From NCBI RefSeq assembly GCF_025960985.1, contig NZ_JAOQMX010000028.1, forward strand, positions 1 through 62,102: a stretch of DNA of 62,102 bases. Reading direction: 5' to 3'. Within the stretch, counting starts at the first letter, position 1, and every line of letters begins with the position of its first letter. Below are positions 54,386-62,102 of the stretch, piece by piece. Made by a program: the position numbers and the translations under genes. Under the pieces are notes generated by a model. That model saw only the letters and a program-made list of their open reading frames with translations. It was not told where the DNA came from and searched no databases. The stretch comes from Flavobacterium psychraerolatum. GTDB taxonomy: Bacteria > Bacteroidota > Bacteroidia > Flavobacteriales > Flavobacteriaceae.

Positions 54386-56779
54386 ATGCAATTATTTAAT
54401 TCTAAGACCAATTGTAAAGTGATTCTCTTTTTTATTATTATGTTTTTTTCGTCGAAAGCAAGTGCGCAGTATATATTTAAAAAAGATTCCCTACCCAAAG
54501 AAGTTTCTTTACAACCCTATGCATCAGTTGTTGATGTAGGACAAAAAAAATTAGCTATTGGGACTATAATTAAAACATATGAATCATTAAAACCTAATAA
54601 GTTAAAATTTAATACTGAAGATTTAGGCTTTTCTGATCATTATTGGTGGGGAAAAATAGCTCTTCAAAACGCTACGGATAAAAATTTAAACTATTATTTA
54701 GAAACAGCGCGTCCAATTACAGATAGGGTAGAATTGTATATTGTGAATAAATCATCCGGCACAATCATAAAGTCGGTAAGTGGTGATAAGATGCGTTTTG
54801 AAGAAAGAGCCTTTGCAAACAGGAAAACAATTTTTAAATTAAATATAGAGCCAAATGCAAACATTGACTTGTATTTACACCTAAAAAGTGATGGAGAAGT
54901 AATTAAAATACCATTAATTCTGAGCTCTACTGATGTTTATAATGAATCAGTTGCTTTAGAACAATTTCTTTTTGTGATTTTTTATGACATTTTAAGTATA
55001 GTATCAATTGTTTACTTCTTTTTCTTTTTTGCGCTCAAAGAACGTAACTTCCTTTATTACAGTTTCTATGTTTTTTTGGTCGCTATGATGCAATTGTCTT
55101 TAGATGGTTATTTTTATAAGTATTTTGATCCTAGTGGTGGTTGGGCTTCTCAGCATTCAGTATTGATTTTTACAATTTTAACTAGTGTCCTGTTAGGAAA
55201 ATATAGTGAGATTTTTTTAAAAATAAACCAATACAATAAGACGATATGCAATTTGTTTCAGTTCACTTATTTTTTAGCTTTTTCATTGATTCTTTTTATC
55301 ATTTTTGAACCAATTGTTTTGCCTTATTGCTATCCCGTAGCCTATTTTTTAGGGCTTATTATCTTATTTTTGATTGTAAGTATGATTGTATACTTGATTC
55401 ATAAAAAAGTTAAAGTTGATATGTTTTTTGTTTCCGGTATTTTGTTTTTAATATTAGGGGTTGGTGTTTTCATTCTGAACAATTTCGGCTTACTACCAAA
55501 TACTTTTTTAATTCTCAATAGTACAAAACTAGGAATAGGATTAGAAATATTTTTTTTATCCCTGTCGATGGCAAATCTGATTCGAAATCTTAAAAATAAA
55601 AAAAATGAATTAATCCGTTTAGCTTTAGTTCATTCTGAAGAAATGAATGACTTAAAATCCTATTTCCTATCTAATATTAGCCATGAATTAAGAATACCAT
55701 TAAATGCTATTATGAATTTAACTGATTCTATTTCTAATGAAGTGAAAGGCGAAAAAATAAAAAAAAATTGCCAAGTAATTAAATACTCTTCTCTTAGTTT
55801 ATTGAGTTCCGTTAATGATATTCTAGAATTTTCTAAAATTGAGAAAAAGGAAATAATACTTAACAAAGATTGTTTTAATCTCCTTTCTGTTATAAATCGT
55901 GTAAAAGAAAATGCAATAATGAAGGCCAAAGATAAGGGACTAGAGTTTGAATTTTTCAGTAGAGGAGACTTCCCAAATTTGGTCATCGGTGACGAAATGC
56001 GTTTAACGCAAGTAATTAACAATGTTATAAGTAACGCAATTAAATTTACATCGGTGGGTTTTGTTAAATTTGAAGTAGAATCCATTCAAAAATCTGAAAC
56101 TGTAGCAAGCATAATGTTAACTATTTCAGATACAGGGATTGGAATTTCTAAAGATAAGATGTCAAGCATACTTGATTCATTTATTCAGCACAATATTGAT
56201 AATAAAAGAAAATTTGGTGGATTAGAATTAGATCTTTACATTGTTAAAAATCTAGTTGAAATGCAAGGCGGAACAATTGAAATGAAAAGTTACATAAATA
56301 AAGGAACTAGTTGTATAATAACTTTAGATTATGAAATTTTTGAAGAATTTAAAGTAGAAACTAGTATGTCTTTGCCGGAAGTTTATGATGCGGACGGGAA
56401 AACTATTTTAGTTTTTGAAGATAATTCTATTAATCAGATAGTATTAAAGATGGTTTTAAAAAAACGGAAAAATACAGAAATAATTTTTGCCAATAACTGT
56501 CAAGATGGATTAGACGCCTTTAAAGGTCGAACTATTGATATTGTTTTAATGAATTTAAAAATGCCCTCGATGGATGGTTATGAAGCTACAATAGCTATCC
56601 GAAATGGTAAAGTGGGACAAGAGCATACTAATATCCCAATAATAGCTATAACAGCCGACTTTATAGAAAAAACCAAAGCGCATGTATTCGAAAAAGTAAT
56701 GAATGATTACTTAACTAAAACCTTCAAAGAGAATAATTTATATCAAACTATTAAAAATCACTGTTATATTTCTCAGTAA
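54386..56779 (+). CDS. 7TM-DISM hybrid histidine kinase with degenerate receiver (paralogue 2)
   Basis: ATG 54386 is chosen because it aligns with paralogue 1 (MQLF.SKTNC). The layout is signal peptide, 7TMR-DISM extracellular domain (NTEDLGFSDHYWWGKIALQN), seven-helix membrane domain (about 190-400), HisKA with H433 (SNISHELRIPLNAI), HATPase (NVISNAIKFT, SDTGIGIS) and receiver. Two features are abnormal. The ATP-lid box reads GGLELDLYIVKNLVE instead of GxGLGLxIVKxLVE. The receiver acceptor is Asn723 in LMNLKMPSMDG, where paralogue 1 has LMD, and the KP motif is KT. Sensing may be retained while phosphorelay is probably weakened or rerouted. Confidence 0.88.
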   Translation: MQLFNSKTNCKVILFFIIMFFSSKASAQYIFKKDSLPKEVSLQPYASVVDVGQKKLAIGTIIKTYESLKPNKLKFNTEDLGFSDHYWWGKIALQNATDKNLNYYLETARPITDRVELYIVNKSSGTIIKSVSGDKMRFEERAFANRKTIFKLNIEPNANIDLYLHLKSDGEVIKIPLILSSTDVYNESVALEQFLFVIFYDILSIVSIVYFFFFFALKERNFLYYSFYVFLVAMMQLSLDGYFYKYFDPSGGWASQHSVLIFTILTSVLLGKYSEIFLKINQYNKTICNLFQFTYFLAFSLILFIIFEPIVLPYCYPVAYFLGLIILFLIVSMIVYLIHKKVKVDMFFVSGILFLILGVGVFILNNFGLLPNTFLILNSTKLGIGLEIFFLSLSMANLIRNLKNKKNELIRLALVHSEEMNDLKSYFLSNISHELRIPLNAIMNLTDSISNEVKGEKIKKNCQVIKYSSLSLLSSVNDILEFSKIEKKEIILNKDCFNLLSVINRVKENAIMKAKDKGLEFEFFSRGDFPNLVIGDEMRLTQVINNVISNAIKFTSVGFVKFEVESIQKSETVASIMLTISDTGIGISKDKMSSILDSFIQHNIDNKRKFGGLELDLYIVKNLVEMQGGTIEMKSYINKGTSCIITLDYEIFEEFKVETSMSLPEVYDADGKTILVFEDNSINQIVLKMVLKKRKNTEIIFANNCQDGLDAFKGRTIDIVLMNLKMPSMDGYEATIAIRNGKVGQEHTNIPIIAITADFIEKTKAHVFEKVMNDYLTKTFKENNLYQTIKNHCYISQ

Positions 56780-56845
56780 TAGAGTATATAATTGTACACA
56801 CCTGACACAATTTATACAAATTATATAATAATAAATATCATTTTA

Positions 56846-58351
56846 TTAATTAGCGTATTTCGTAAAGTTATTCGGGAAATATAAATCAGACAGATGATTG
56901 AATTCGTCACCTCGCATAAAAATGCTAATATCTACATCGGCAAAGTTAGTTTTTCCAGTTGCTGCCAATAACTCATTTGCGGCATGTAACGTATTTTTAT
57001 GAAAATGGTAAACTCTTTCAAACTTATCAGTAACAACCAAACCTTTCATGAGCATTTTGTCTTGTGTTGCTACACCAGTTGGGCATTGGTTATTGTGACA
57101 ACGTAGCGCTTGGATACATCCCAAAGAAAACATGAACCCTCTTGCGCTATTGCACAAGTCTGCACCTAAGGCAATGGCTCGCAAAACCGCATAACCCGAA
57201 ATGATTTTTCCGCTTCCGATTACTCTAATTTTGTCTCTAATTTTGTAATCAATCAACGTTTTGTTTACAAAAATTAAAGCCGGTTCAAACGGCATTCCTA
57301 CACCATCTGAAAATTCCAAAGGTGCCGCTCCAGTTCCTCCTTCGGCTCCATCAACTGTAATGAAATCAGGGTAGCAATCTGCTGCGATCATTTCAATACA
57401 TAAAGATTCAAATTCAATGGTATCACCAATACAAAGCTTAAAACCAATTGGCTTACCATTAGAAAGCGTTCTAAGTTCTTTTATAAACGAAATTAATCCT
57501 TTCGAATCTTTAAAAGCAGAATGAGAGGGTGGTGAAAAAATAGTAATATTGGGTTGAACACCTCTTATTTTAGCGATTTGTTCTGTGTTTTTTGCTGCTG
57601 GTAATACACCACCATGACCGGGTTTTGCACCTTGTGAGAGTTTAATTTCGATCATTTTCACGCTTGGTAAATTTGATTTTTCAGAAAATTTATCAGGGTC
57701 AAATGTTCCTTCGGCTGTTCTGCAACCAAAATAGCCCGTTCCGATTTGCCAAGTAATATCACCACCTTGCAAATGAAATTCGGTCAAACCACCCTCACCT
57801 GTATTGTGGTAAAAGTGGCCTTTTTGCGCTCCTTTGTTGAGTGCCATGATGGCATTTTCGCTCAAAGATCCAAAACTCATCGCTGATATATTGAGTAATG
57901 ATGCATGGTACGGTTGCTTGCAGTCTACGCCACCAACCCACACACGAGGTAAGTCTTCATTAACTACGGATGGAAAAATTGAATGCTTTATACCTTCGTA
58001 ATTATTTTGATTCAAATCCAATTGTGTTCCAAAAGGGGTATTCGAATCAATATTCTTTGCACGTTGATATACTAGTGATCGTTCGTTTCTCGAAAATGGT
58101 TTTCCATCGGTAGAGCGCTCAATAAAATACTGCTGAATTTCTGGTGCAATCAATTCAAACAAATACCTAGCGTAGCCCAATACAGGGAAATTACGCAAAA
58201 TTGCGTGCTTTTTTTGAATACTATTGTAGAAGCCTATTACTAAAATAATTGGTAGAATTACTAGTAGCAAAAAACCAAGTTTCAAATAATAATAGACCAA
58301 TGCGGTAATAATTAAAAGCGTAAAAACGATGATAAAAAATTGCTTTCTCAT
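56846..58351 (-). CDS. FMN-binding glutamate synthase-family protein
   Basis: A 501-residue protein of the glutamate-synthase central-domain family. A membrane-proximal N-terminal pair of helices (about 5-45) is followed by the FMN barrel: NISAMSFGSLSENAI, GEGGLTEFH, EIKLSQGAKPGHGGVLP, DGAEGGTGAAP and CNSARGFMFSLGCIQALRCH, with the iron-sulfur cysteines near the C-terminus (CHNNQCPTG). It lacks the amidotransferase part of GltB. Such stand-alone forms are common in this phylum; the substrate is uncertain. Confidence 0.9.
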   Translation of the reverse strand: MRKQFFIIVFTLLIITALVYYYLKLGFLLLVILPIILVIGFYNSIQKKHAILRNFPVLGYARYLFELIAPEIQQYFIERSTDGKPFSRNERSLVYQRAKNIDSNTPFGTQLDLNQNNYEGIKHSIFPSVVNEDLPRVWVGGVDCKQPYHASLLNISAMSFGSLSENAIMALNKGAQKGHFYHNTGEGGLTEFHLQGGDITWQIGTGYFGCRTAEGTFDPDKFSEKSNLPSVKMIEIKLSQGAKPGHGGVLPAAKNTEQIAKIRGVQPNITIFSPPSHSAFKDSKGLISFIKELRTLSNGKPIGFKLCIGDTIEFESLCIEMIAADCYPDFITVDGAEGGTGAAPLEFSDGVGMPFEPALIFVNKTLIDYKIRDKIRVIGSGKIISGYAVLRAIALGADLCNSARGFMFSLGCIQALRCHNNQCPTGVATQDKMLMKGLVVTDKFERVYHFHKNTLHAANELLAATGKTNFADVDISIFMRGDEFNHLSDLYFPNNFTKYAN

Positions 58352-58378
58352 GCGAAAATTATAAAATGTGACAAGTTT

Positions 58379-59167
58379 TTAATTGATTTTTAGACGAACA
58401 TAAACATGTTTGATTCCTTTTTTATCAGAATCTCTTTCGTCAATTTCTAAAATATCGGTTAATGATTTTAACATCGGAGTTAATTTGGAAAAACCGTAGT
58501 TCCTTGGATCAAATTCAGGCTTTTTCTTTACAATTAGGTTTCCTACGTCTCCCAAAAATGCCCAACCGCTATCATCACCAATATCTTCAATTGTATCTTC
58601 GATAAGATCAATAGTTTGAATGTCAATAGTATTAAGTGTCTTGGCAGGAACTTGTTTTTTGGCATTTACAGTTGCAGTATTATTTGATGAGGTGACTGGT
58701 TTTTTCGTTTTCTTCTTGATCGCACCATCCAAAACTTCGATATAAACAAATCTATCGCACGCTACTATAAAAGAGTTTGGGGTTTTCTTTTCTCCAATTC
58801 CAATCACCTTCATTCCTCCCTCTCTCAGTCGAATGGCCAAACGTGTAAAATCGCTATCACTAGAAACGATACAAAATCCATCTACTTTGTACGAATACAA
58901 TAAATCCATGGCATCGATAATCATCGCAGAGTCGGATGAATTCTTACCCACGGTATAACTATATTGTTGAATTGGAGTAATGGCGTGCTCTAGCAAAACA
59001 GTTTTCCATCCATTGGCATTAGGTTTGGTCCAATCGGCATAAATACGTTTGGTTGTCGGGGTACCAAATTTTGTAATTTCTTCCATCATCCCTTTTACAT
59101 TGCTGTATGGAACGTTATCGGCATCTATAAGTACGGCTAGTTTTAATTCTGGATCGCTTTGTGACAT
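58379..59167 (-). CDS. NYN-domain ribonuclease-like protein with OST-HTH/LOTUS tail
   Basis: PIN-like NYN nuclease: LAVLIDADNVPYSN (first catalytic Asp), KNSSDSAMIIDAMDLLYS, CIVSSDSDFTRLAIRLREGG. A Lys/Thr/Asn-rich linker precedes an OST-HTH-like C-terminal domain (WAFLGDVGNLIVKKKPEFDP...FSKLTPMLKSL). Such proteins probably act on RNA. ATG 59167 (MSQSDPEL) is used because the TATCTTTG promoter box covers the longer GTG start at 59200, which therefore cannot be translated from this promoter. Confidence 0.87.
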   Translation of the reverse strand: MSQSDPELKLAVLIDADNVPYSNVKGMMEEITKFGTPTTKRIYADWTKPNANGWKTVLLEHAITPIQQYSYTVGKNSSDSAMIIDAMDLLYSYKVDGFCIVSSDSDFTRLAIRLREGGMKVIGIGEKKTPNSFIVACDRFVYIEVLDGAIKKKTKKPVTSSNNTATVNAKKQVPAKTLNTIDIQTIDLIEDTIEDIGDDSGWAFLGDVGNLIVKKKPEFDPRNYGFSKLTPMLKSLTDILEIDERDSDKKGIKHVYVRLKIN

Positions 59168-59189
59168 TGTATTTTTTATGAATGTTGCC

Positions 59190-59197
59190 CAAAGATA
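59190..59197 (-). promoter_or_regulatory. -7 box TATCTTTG of the NYN gene
   Basis: Exact match 23 nt before ATG 59167; it decides the start. Confidence 0.65.
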
Positions 59198-59361
59198 CAC
59201 GATTAATGTTGAAGGATAAAAGTTTTTGGAAGCCCTTAAATCTTAAAGTTTTTATAAAACGACACTTGTTTGAACACTAGGGTTATAATTTACAATGGTC
59301 TGTTTTTTTTTCGAAATAAAAAATGATACTGTTAGTCTTCGCAAAACACTTTTCTTATTTG

Positions 59362-59369
59362 TAAGTTTG
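59362..59369 (+). promoter_or_regulatory. -7 box TAAGTTTG of the HipA-like/DUF3037 pair
   Basis: Exact match about 20 nt before the HipA-like ATG. Confidence 0.65.
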
Positions 59370-59389
59370 TAGCTCAGTAAATTTCGAAT

Positions 59390-60184
59390 ATGAAAAGTAA
59401 ATTCAATCTCCGCACCGTTAATGTGACACGGTACATCACTCCCTTACGTGAAGGTGGCTCATTGCCAGCATTGACAGAGGCCGATGATGATTTTAAATAT
59501 GTACTTAAGTTTAAAGGCGCTGGTCATGGTGTAAAAGCTTTGATTGCTGAATTAATTGGTGGCGAAATTGCCCGTGCTTTGCATCTTAGAATGCCCGAAT
59601 TGGTATATGCAAATCTCGACGAAGCTTTTGGACGTTCTGAAGGAGATGAGGAAATTCAGGATTTACTGCAAGGAAGTCAAGGGATGAATTTGGCCTTGCA
59701 TTTTTTATCAGGCGCCATTAATTTTGATCCAGTAGTTACTAGCGTAGATCCGATTTTATCTTCTCAAATTGTTTGGTTAGATGCTTTTATCACCAATGTA
59801 GACCGTACTTTTCGAAATACTAATATGTTAATTTGGCACAAAGAACTGTGGTTGATTGACCATGGTGCTTGTCTGTACTTTCATCATTCCTGGAGTAATT
59901 GGGAGAAACATGCTCAGAGTCCATTTGCTCTCATCAAAGATCATGTATTATTGCCACGAGCATCCCAACTAACAGAAATCAATACTGCTTTCAAAGCACT
60001 CTTAACGGATGACGTATTGACCGGAATAGTAAACCTTATTCCAGAAGAATGGCTGCAATGGGAAGATGTAGAAGCTACACCAGAGGAGTTACGGTTCGTC
60101 TATTTGCAATTTTTATTGATGCGATTAAAACATTCAGAAATTTTTATTAAGGAAGCGCAAGATGCAAGAGAAAAACTTATATGA
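59390..60184 (+). CDS. HipA-like protein kinase
   Basis: A 264-residue protein with the HipA-like kinase core only, lacking the N-terminal subdomain of classic HipA. Lys in KYVLKFKG may bind ATP. The catalytic loop is NVDRTFRNTNML (Asp and Asn, as in HipA) and the metal-binding region is WLIDHGACLYF. No HipB-type antitoxin is next to it. The gene overlaps the DUF3037 gene by 23 nt, which indicates a coupled pair, and it has its own promoter box. It may be a regulatory kinase rather than a toxin. Confidence 0.87.
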   Translation: MKSKFNLRTVNVTRYITPLREGGSLPALTEADDDFKYVLKFKGAGHGVKALIAELIGGEIARALHLRMPELVYANLDEAFGRSEGDEEIQDLLQGSQGMNLALHFLSGAINFDPVVTSVDPILSSQIVWLDAFITNVDRTFRNTNMLIWHKELWLIDHGACLYFHHSWSNWEKHAQSPFALIKDHVLLPRASQLTEINTAFKALLTDDVLTGIVNLIPEEWLQWEDVEATPEELRFVYLQFLLMRLKHSEIFIKEAQDAREKLI

Positions 60185-60545
60185 GTATGCCGTGATTCGG
60201 GTTGTTCCTAGGGTAGAACGCGAAGAATTCCTCAATGTGGGAATTATTATTTTTAGTAAAAAAGCTAAATTTATAAAAGTATTACACAAGATTCCCGTTG
60301 ACAAAATTGTATCCTTGTCAGCCGATGCCGATGTAGAACAAATACAAGCTAACCTTTCTGCCTTCGAAAAAGTAGGACAGGGAACCAAAGACGGCGGACC
60401 AATTTCATTGATGGATATTCCGTCACGTTTTCGATGGTTAACAGCATTGCGTAGTTCCGTTATTCAGACCTCACGACCACATTCTGGTTTATGCGATGAT
60501 TTAGAATTAACAGCTGAACGTTTGTTTAACGATTTGGTACTGTAA
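60162..60545 (+). CDS. DUF3037 protein
   Basis: A 127-residue protein with the DUF3037 opening YEYAVIRVVPRVEREEFLNVG, then FRWLTALRSSVIQTSRPHSG. The family frequently accompanies HipA-like kinases. Translation is coupled to the kinase by overlap. It may bind the kinase or be its substrate; function unknown. A short alpha/beta fold is likely. Confidence 0.87.
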   Translation: MQEKNLYEYAVIRVVPRVEREEFLNVGIIIFSKKAKFIKVLHKIPVDKIVSLSADADVEQIQANLSAFEKVGQGTKDGGPISLMDIPSRFRWLTALRSSVIQTSRPHSGLCDDLELTAERLFNDLVL

Positions 60546-60741
60546 AATTAAACCAAAATACATCTTATACTCTAACAACAATCCACTTAATAACTGTAAT
60601 TCATATTTTAAAACTCCTGATTTCACAATTAAGAGATCTAAAAAATTAACTAATCTTTTTTTATTTAATTAACTAAAAACGTTTACAAGAAGCAGTAACT
60701 TGTACATTTTAATTCATTTTTTTAGTAAAAAAACAGTAAAT

Positions 60742-62010
60742 ATGAGCAATAAAATAGGTTTAAAAGAAGCCATTTCCATCGGAATTGGCGGTATGGTTGG
60801 CGGTGGAATTTTTGCAGTCCTTGGTCTTGCCGTTTCCTTGGCTCACGGAGGAACACCAGTTGCTTTCCTATTAGCAGGAATCGTTGCTTTAATCACTTCC
60901 TACAGCTACGTCCATCTCTCCAAAACCTATCCAAACAGAGGTGGAACAGTAAAATTTATTAATCAAGGCTTTGGAATTTCAGTATTTAGTGGCGGCGTCA
61001 ATAATTTGCTTTGGATAAGCTACATTATAATGCTTTCCTTGTATGCCTCTGCTTTTGGTTCTTATGCTCCCAATTTATTTGAAATTACAGCCGACAAAAA
61101 CATTGATTCTCATATTTATGCTAGTGCAATTATCATTCTCGCCACAGCCATTAACTACTACAGCATTAGTATTGTTGGAAAAATAGAGTCTTATGCAGTA
61201 ATCATCAAATTAATCATCCTTATTGGATTTATTGCCGTTGGTGTTTACGGCCTAAATGGTAATATTAACATATCACAATTAGCGATTTCAAATTGGGAGT
61301 CTCCTGTGAAATTATTTGCTGGCGGTATGGTAATTTTTGTTGCGTATGAAGGTTTTGAGTTAATTGCTAATGCTGCCCCCGATATCATTGAACCCGAAAA
61401 GAATATTTCTAGAGCCTATTATTACTCGGTGATCTTTGTTATTTTACTTTACATTATTATTGCTATTGTAACTGTTGGCTCCCTGCCTTTCAATAAAATT
61501 GCCACTGCGGAAGATTATGTTCTCGCAGAAGCTGCCAAACCAATGTTAGGACAAATTGGATTTTCGATCATTACTGTTGCTGCATTAATATCTACCTTTT
61601 CAGCCATAAATGCCTCTCTACTAGGGGGAAGTCGTGTAAGTTATGAAATTGCCGAGGATGACGAACTCTCTCATCACTTTCTCTCTAAGTTGTGGAACCA
61701 ACCTATTGGTTTAATGATTATGGCCATTACTACATTAATTTTGGTCAACACACTCGATTTAGAAAGTATCTCAACTGCAGGAAGTATCGGATTTCTATTA
61801 ATTTTCAGTATTGTAAATCTTGTTGGTTATCGCCTTTCAAATAAGATCGGGGGGAATAAAATAATTCCATTATTCGGTTTTATCTTGTGTCTTATCGCAC
61901 TTGTCATTTTAATTCAACAACAATTAGATTCAAATACAACTGGTATCATCGTCTCGTCCGTCATCATTGGATTTTGCTTGACCGTAGAATGGATTCATAA
62001 AAGAAAATAA
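60742..62010 (+). CDS. Amino acid permease (APC superfamily)
   Basis: Inner-membrane transporter with about 12 transmembrane helices. The first-helix signature is SIGIGGMVGGGIFAVLGLA, and a second broken helix region contains VAYEGFELIANAAPD. The C-terminal charge is RKRK-like. ATG 60742 (MSNKIGLKEA) starts immediately before the first helix and is preferred to ATG-less extension to 60700. Probably a cation-coupled amino-acid importer; substrate unknown. Confidence 0.9.
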   Translation: MSNKIGLKEAISIGIGGMVGGGIFAVLGLAVSLAHGGTPVAFLLAGIVALITSYSYVHLSKTYPNRGGTVKFINQGFGISVFSGGVNNLLWISYIIMLSLYASAFGSYAPNLFEITADKNIDSHIYASAIIILATAINYYSISIVGKIESYAVIIKLIILIGFIAVGVYGLNGNINISQLAISNWESPVKLFAGGMVIFVAYEGFELIANAAPDIIEPEKNISRAYYYSVIFVILLYIIIAIVTVGSLPFNKIATAEDYVLAEAAKPMLGQIGFSIITVAALISTFSAINASLLGGSRVSYEIAEDDELSHHFLSKLWNQPIGLMIMAITTLILVNTLDLESISTAGSIGFLLIFSIVNLVGYRLSNKIGGNKIIPLFGFILCLIALVILIQQQLDSNTTGIIVSSVIIGFCLTVEWIHKRK

Positions 62011-62014
62011 ACCA

Positions 62015-62060
62015 CTATGGACTTAAAGTCCATAGATTTGGTTGTCAGACTTAAAGTCTG
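62015..62060. repeat. Two REP-like palindromes with shared GACTTAAAGTC core
   Basis: CTATGGACTTAAAGTCCATAG (10+1+10, 62015-62035) and CAGACTTAAAGTCTG (7+1+7, 62046-62060) are separate perfect palindromes sharing GACTTAAAGTC, right after the permease stop. They could terminate it or be REP-type mobile palindromes; the window ends 42 nt later. Confidence 0.75.
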
Positions 62061-62102
62061 CATGTTGCTAGTCTTCAATTATGAAGTTATCATTATTACT
62101 TT

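Noticed and set aside
1..62102. CRISPR array, prophage structural genes or insertion sequence transposase
   Set aside because: No direct-repeat/spacer pattern, no phage morphogenesis genes and no transposase frame seen; the only mobility gene is the integrase.

Overview
The window looks like chromosome from a Flavobacterium-like member of the Bacteroidota. The base composition is AT-rich and promoters carry the Bacteroidota -7 box TAnnTTTG. A secreted nuclease ends in a type IX secretion (T9SS) sorting domain. Bacillithiol (bshB1) and menaquinone genes are present, together with small-protein families common in flavobacteria. The genus is an inference from these traits.

Region 1 (start to about 18.39 kb) reads as an integrated genomic island. 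A tyrosine recombinase, apparently missing its true 5' end, lies at the left. The right boundary is the 3' half of a tRNA gene with anticodon CAT (18350-18391), followed by the displaced tRNA terminator. This is the expected second attachment site of an element inserted into a tRNA gene, so the intact tRNA should lie just left of the window. The cargo is (i) a GIY-YIG gene interrupted by an in-frame stop, (ii) a leftward type I restriction-modification cluster (half-size HsdS, HsdM, DinD-like, full HsdS, AlbA_2-type ATPase, N-truncated PDDEXK protein, HsdR, YgjP-like metallopeptidase), split by a 12-bp minisatellite and a strong hairpin, and (iii) a leftward five-gene envelope operon (CsgG-like, small lipoprotein, DUF6175-like, a TPR-like secreted protein and a helical exported protein). 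That operon ends in a frameshifted leucine-rich-repeat/collagen-like lipoprotein. It is the best candidate here for an undescribed system.

Region 2 (18.4-29.3 kb) is core-like and rich in stress genes: an AraC regulator, an FAD/NAD(P)-binding protein, a large-subunit catalase with a DJ-1-like C-terminus (katE), a PA2169/DUF2383 four-helix protein, DUF1328, an AsmA-like membrane protein, a PfpI/DJ-1 protein and a YtxH/holin-like envelope trio.

Region 3 (29.5-51.8 kb) is housekeeping: tRNA-His, bshB1, isochorismate synthase plus a hotdog thioesterase, a beta-helix lipoprotein, a T9SS-exported endonuclease I, purL, an alpha/beta hydrolase, a hybrid sensor kinase, a DNA-deoxyinosine glycosylase, pepD, a DEAD-box helicase and rdgB. 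Three copies of a 110-150 nt structured intergenic repeat occur here; two flank purL in opposite orientation.

Region 4 (51.9-62.1 kb) holds a tandem pair of 7TM-DISM sensor kinases. The first is broken by a stop, a frameshift and loss of its kinase core. The second is full length but has Asn at the receiver phospho-acceptor position and a degenerate ATP-lid motif. It is followed by an FMN glutamate-synthase-like protein, a NYN nuclease, a HipA-like kinase overlapping a DUF3037 gene, an amino-acid permease, and two palindromes at the window edge.

All functional calls come from reading the sequence and recalling families; no database search was run.
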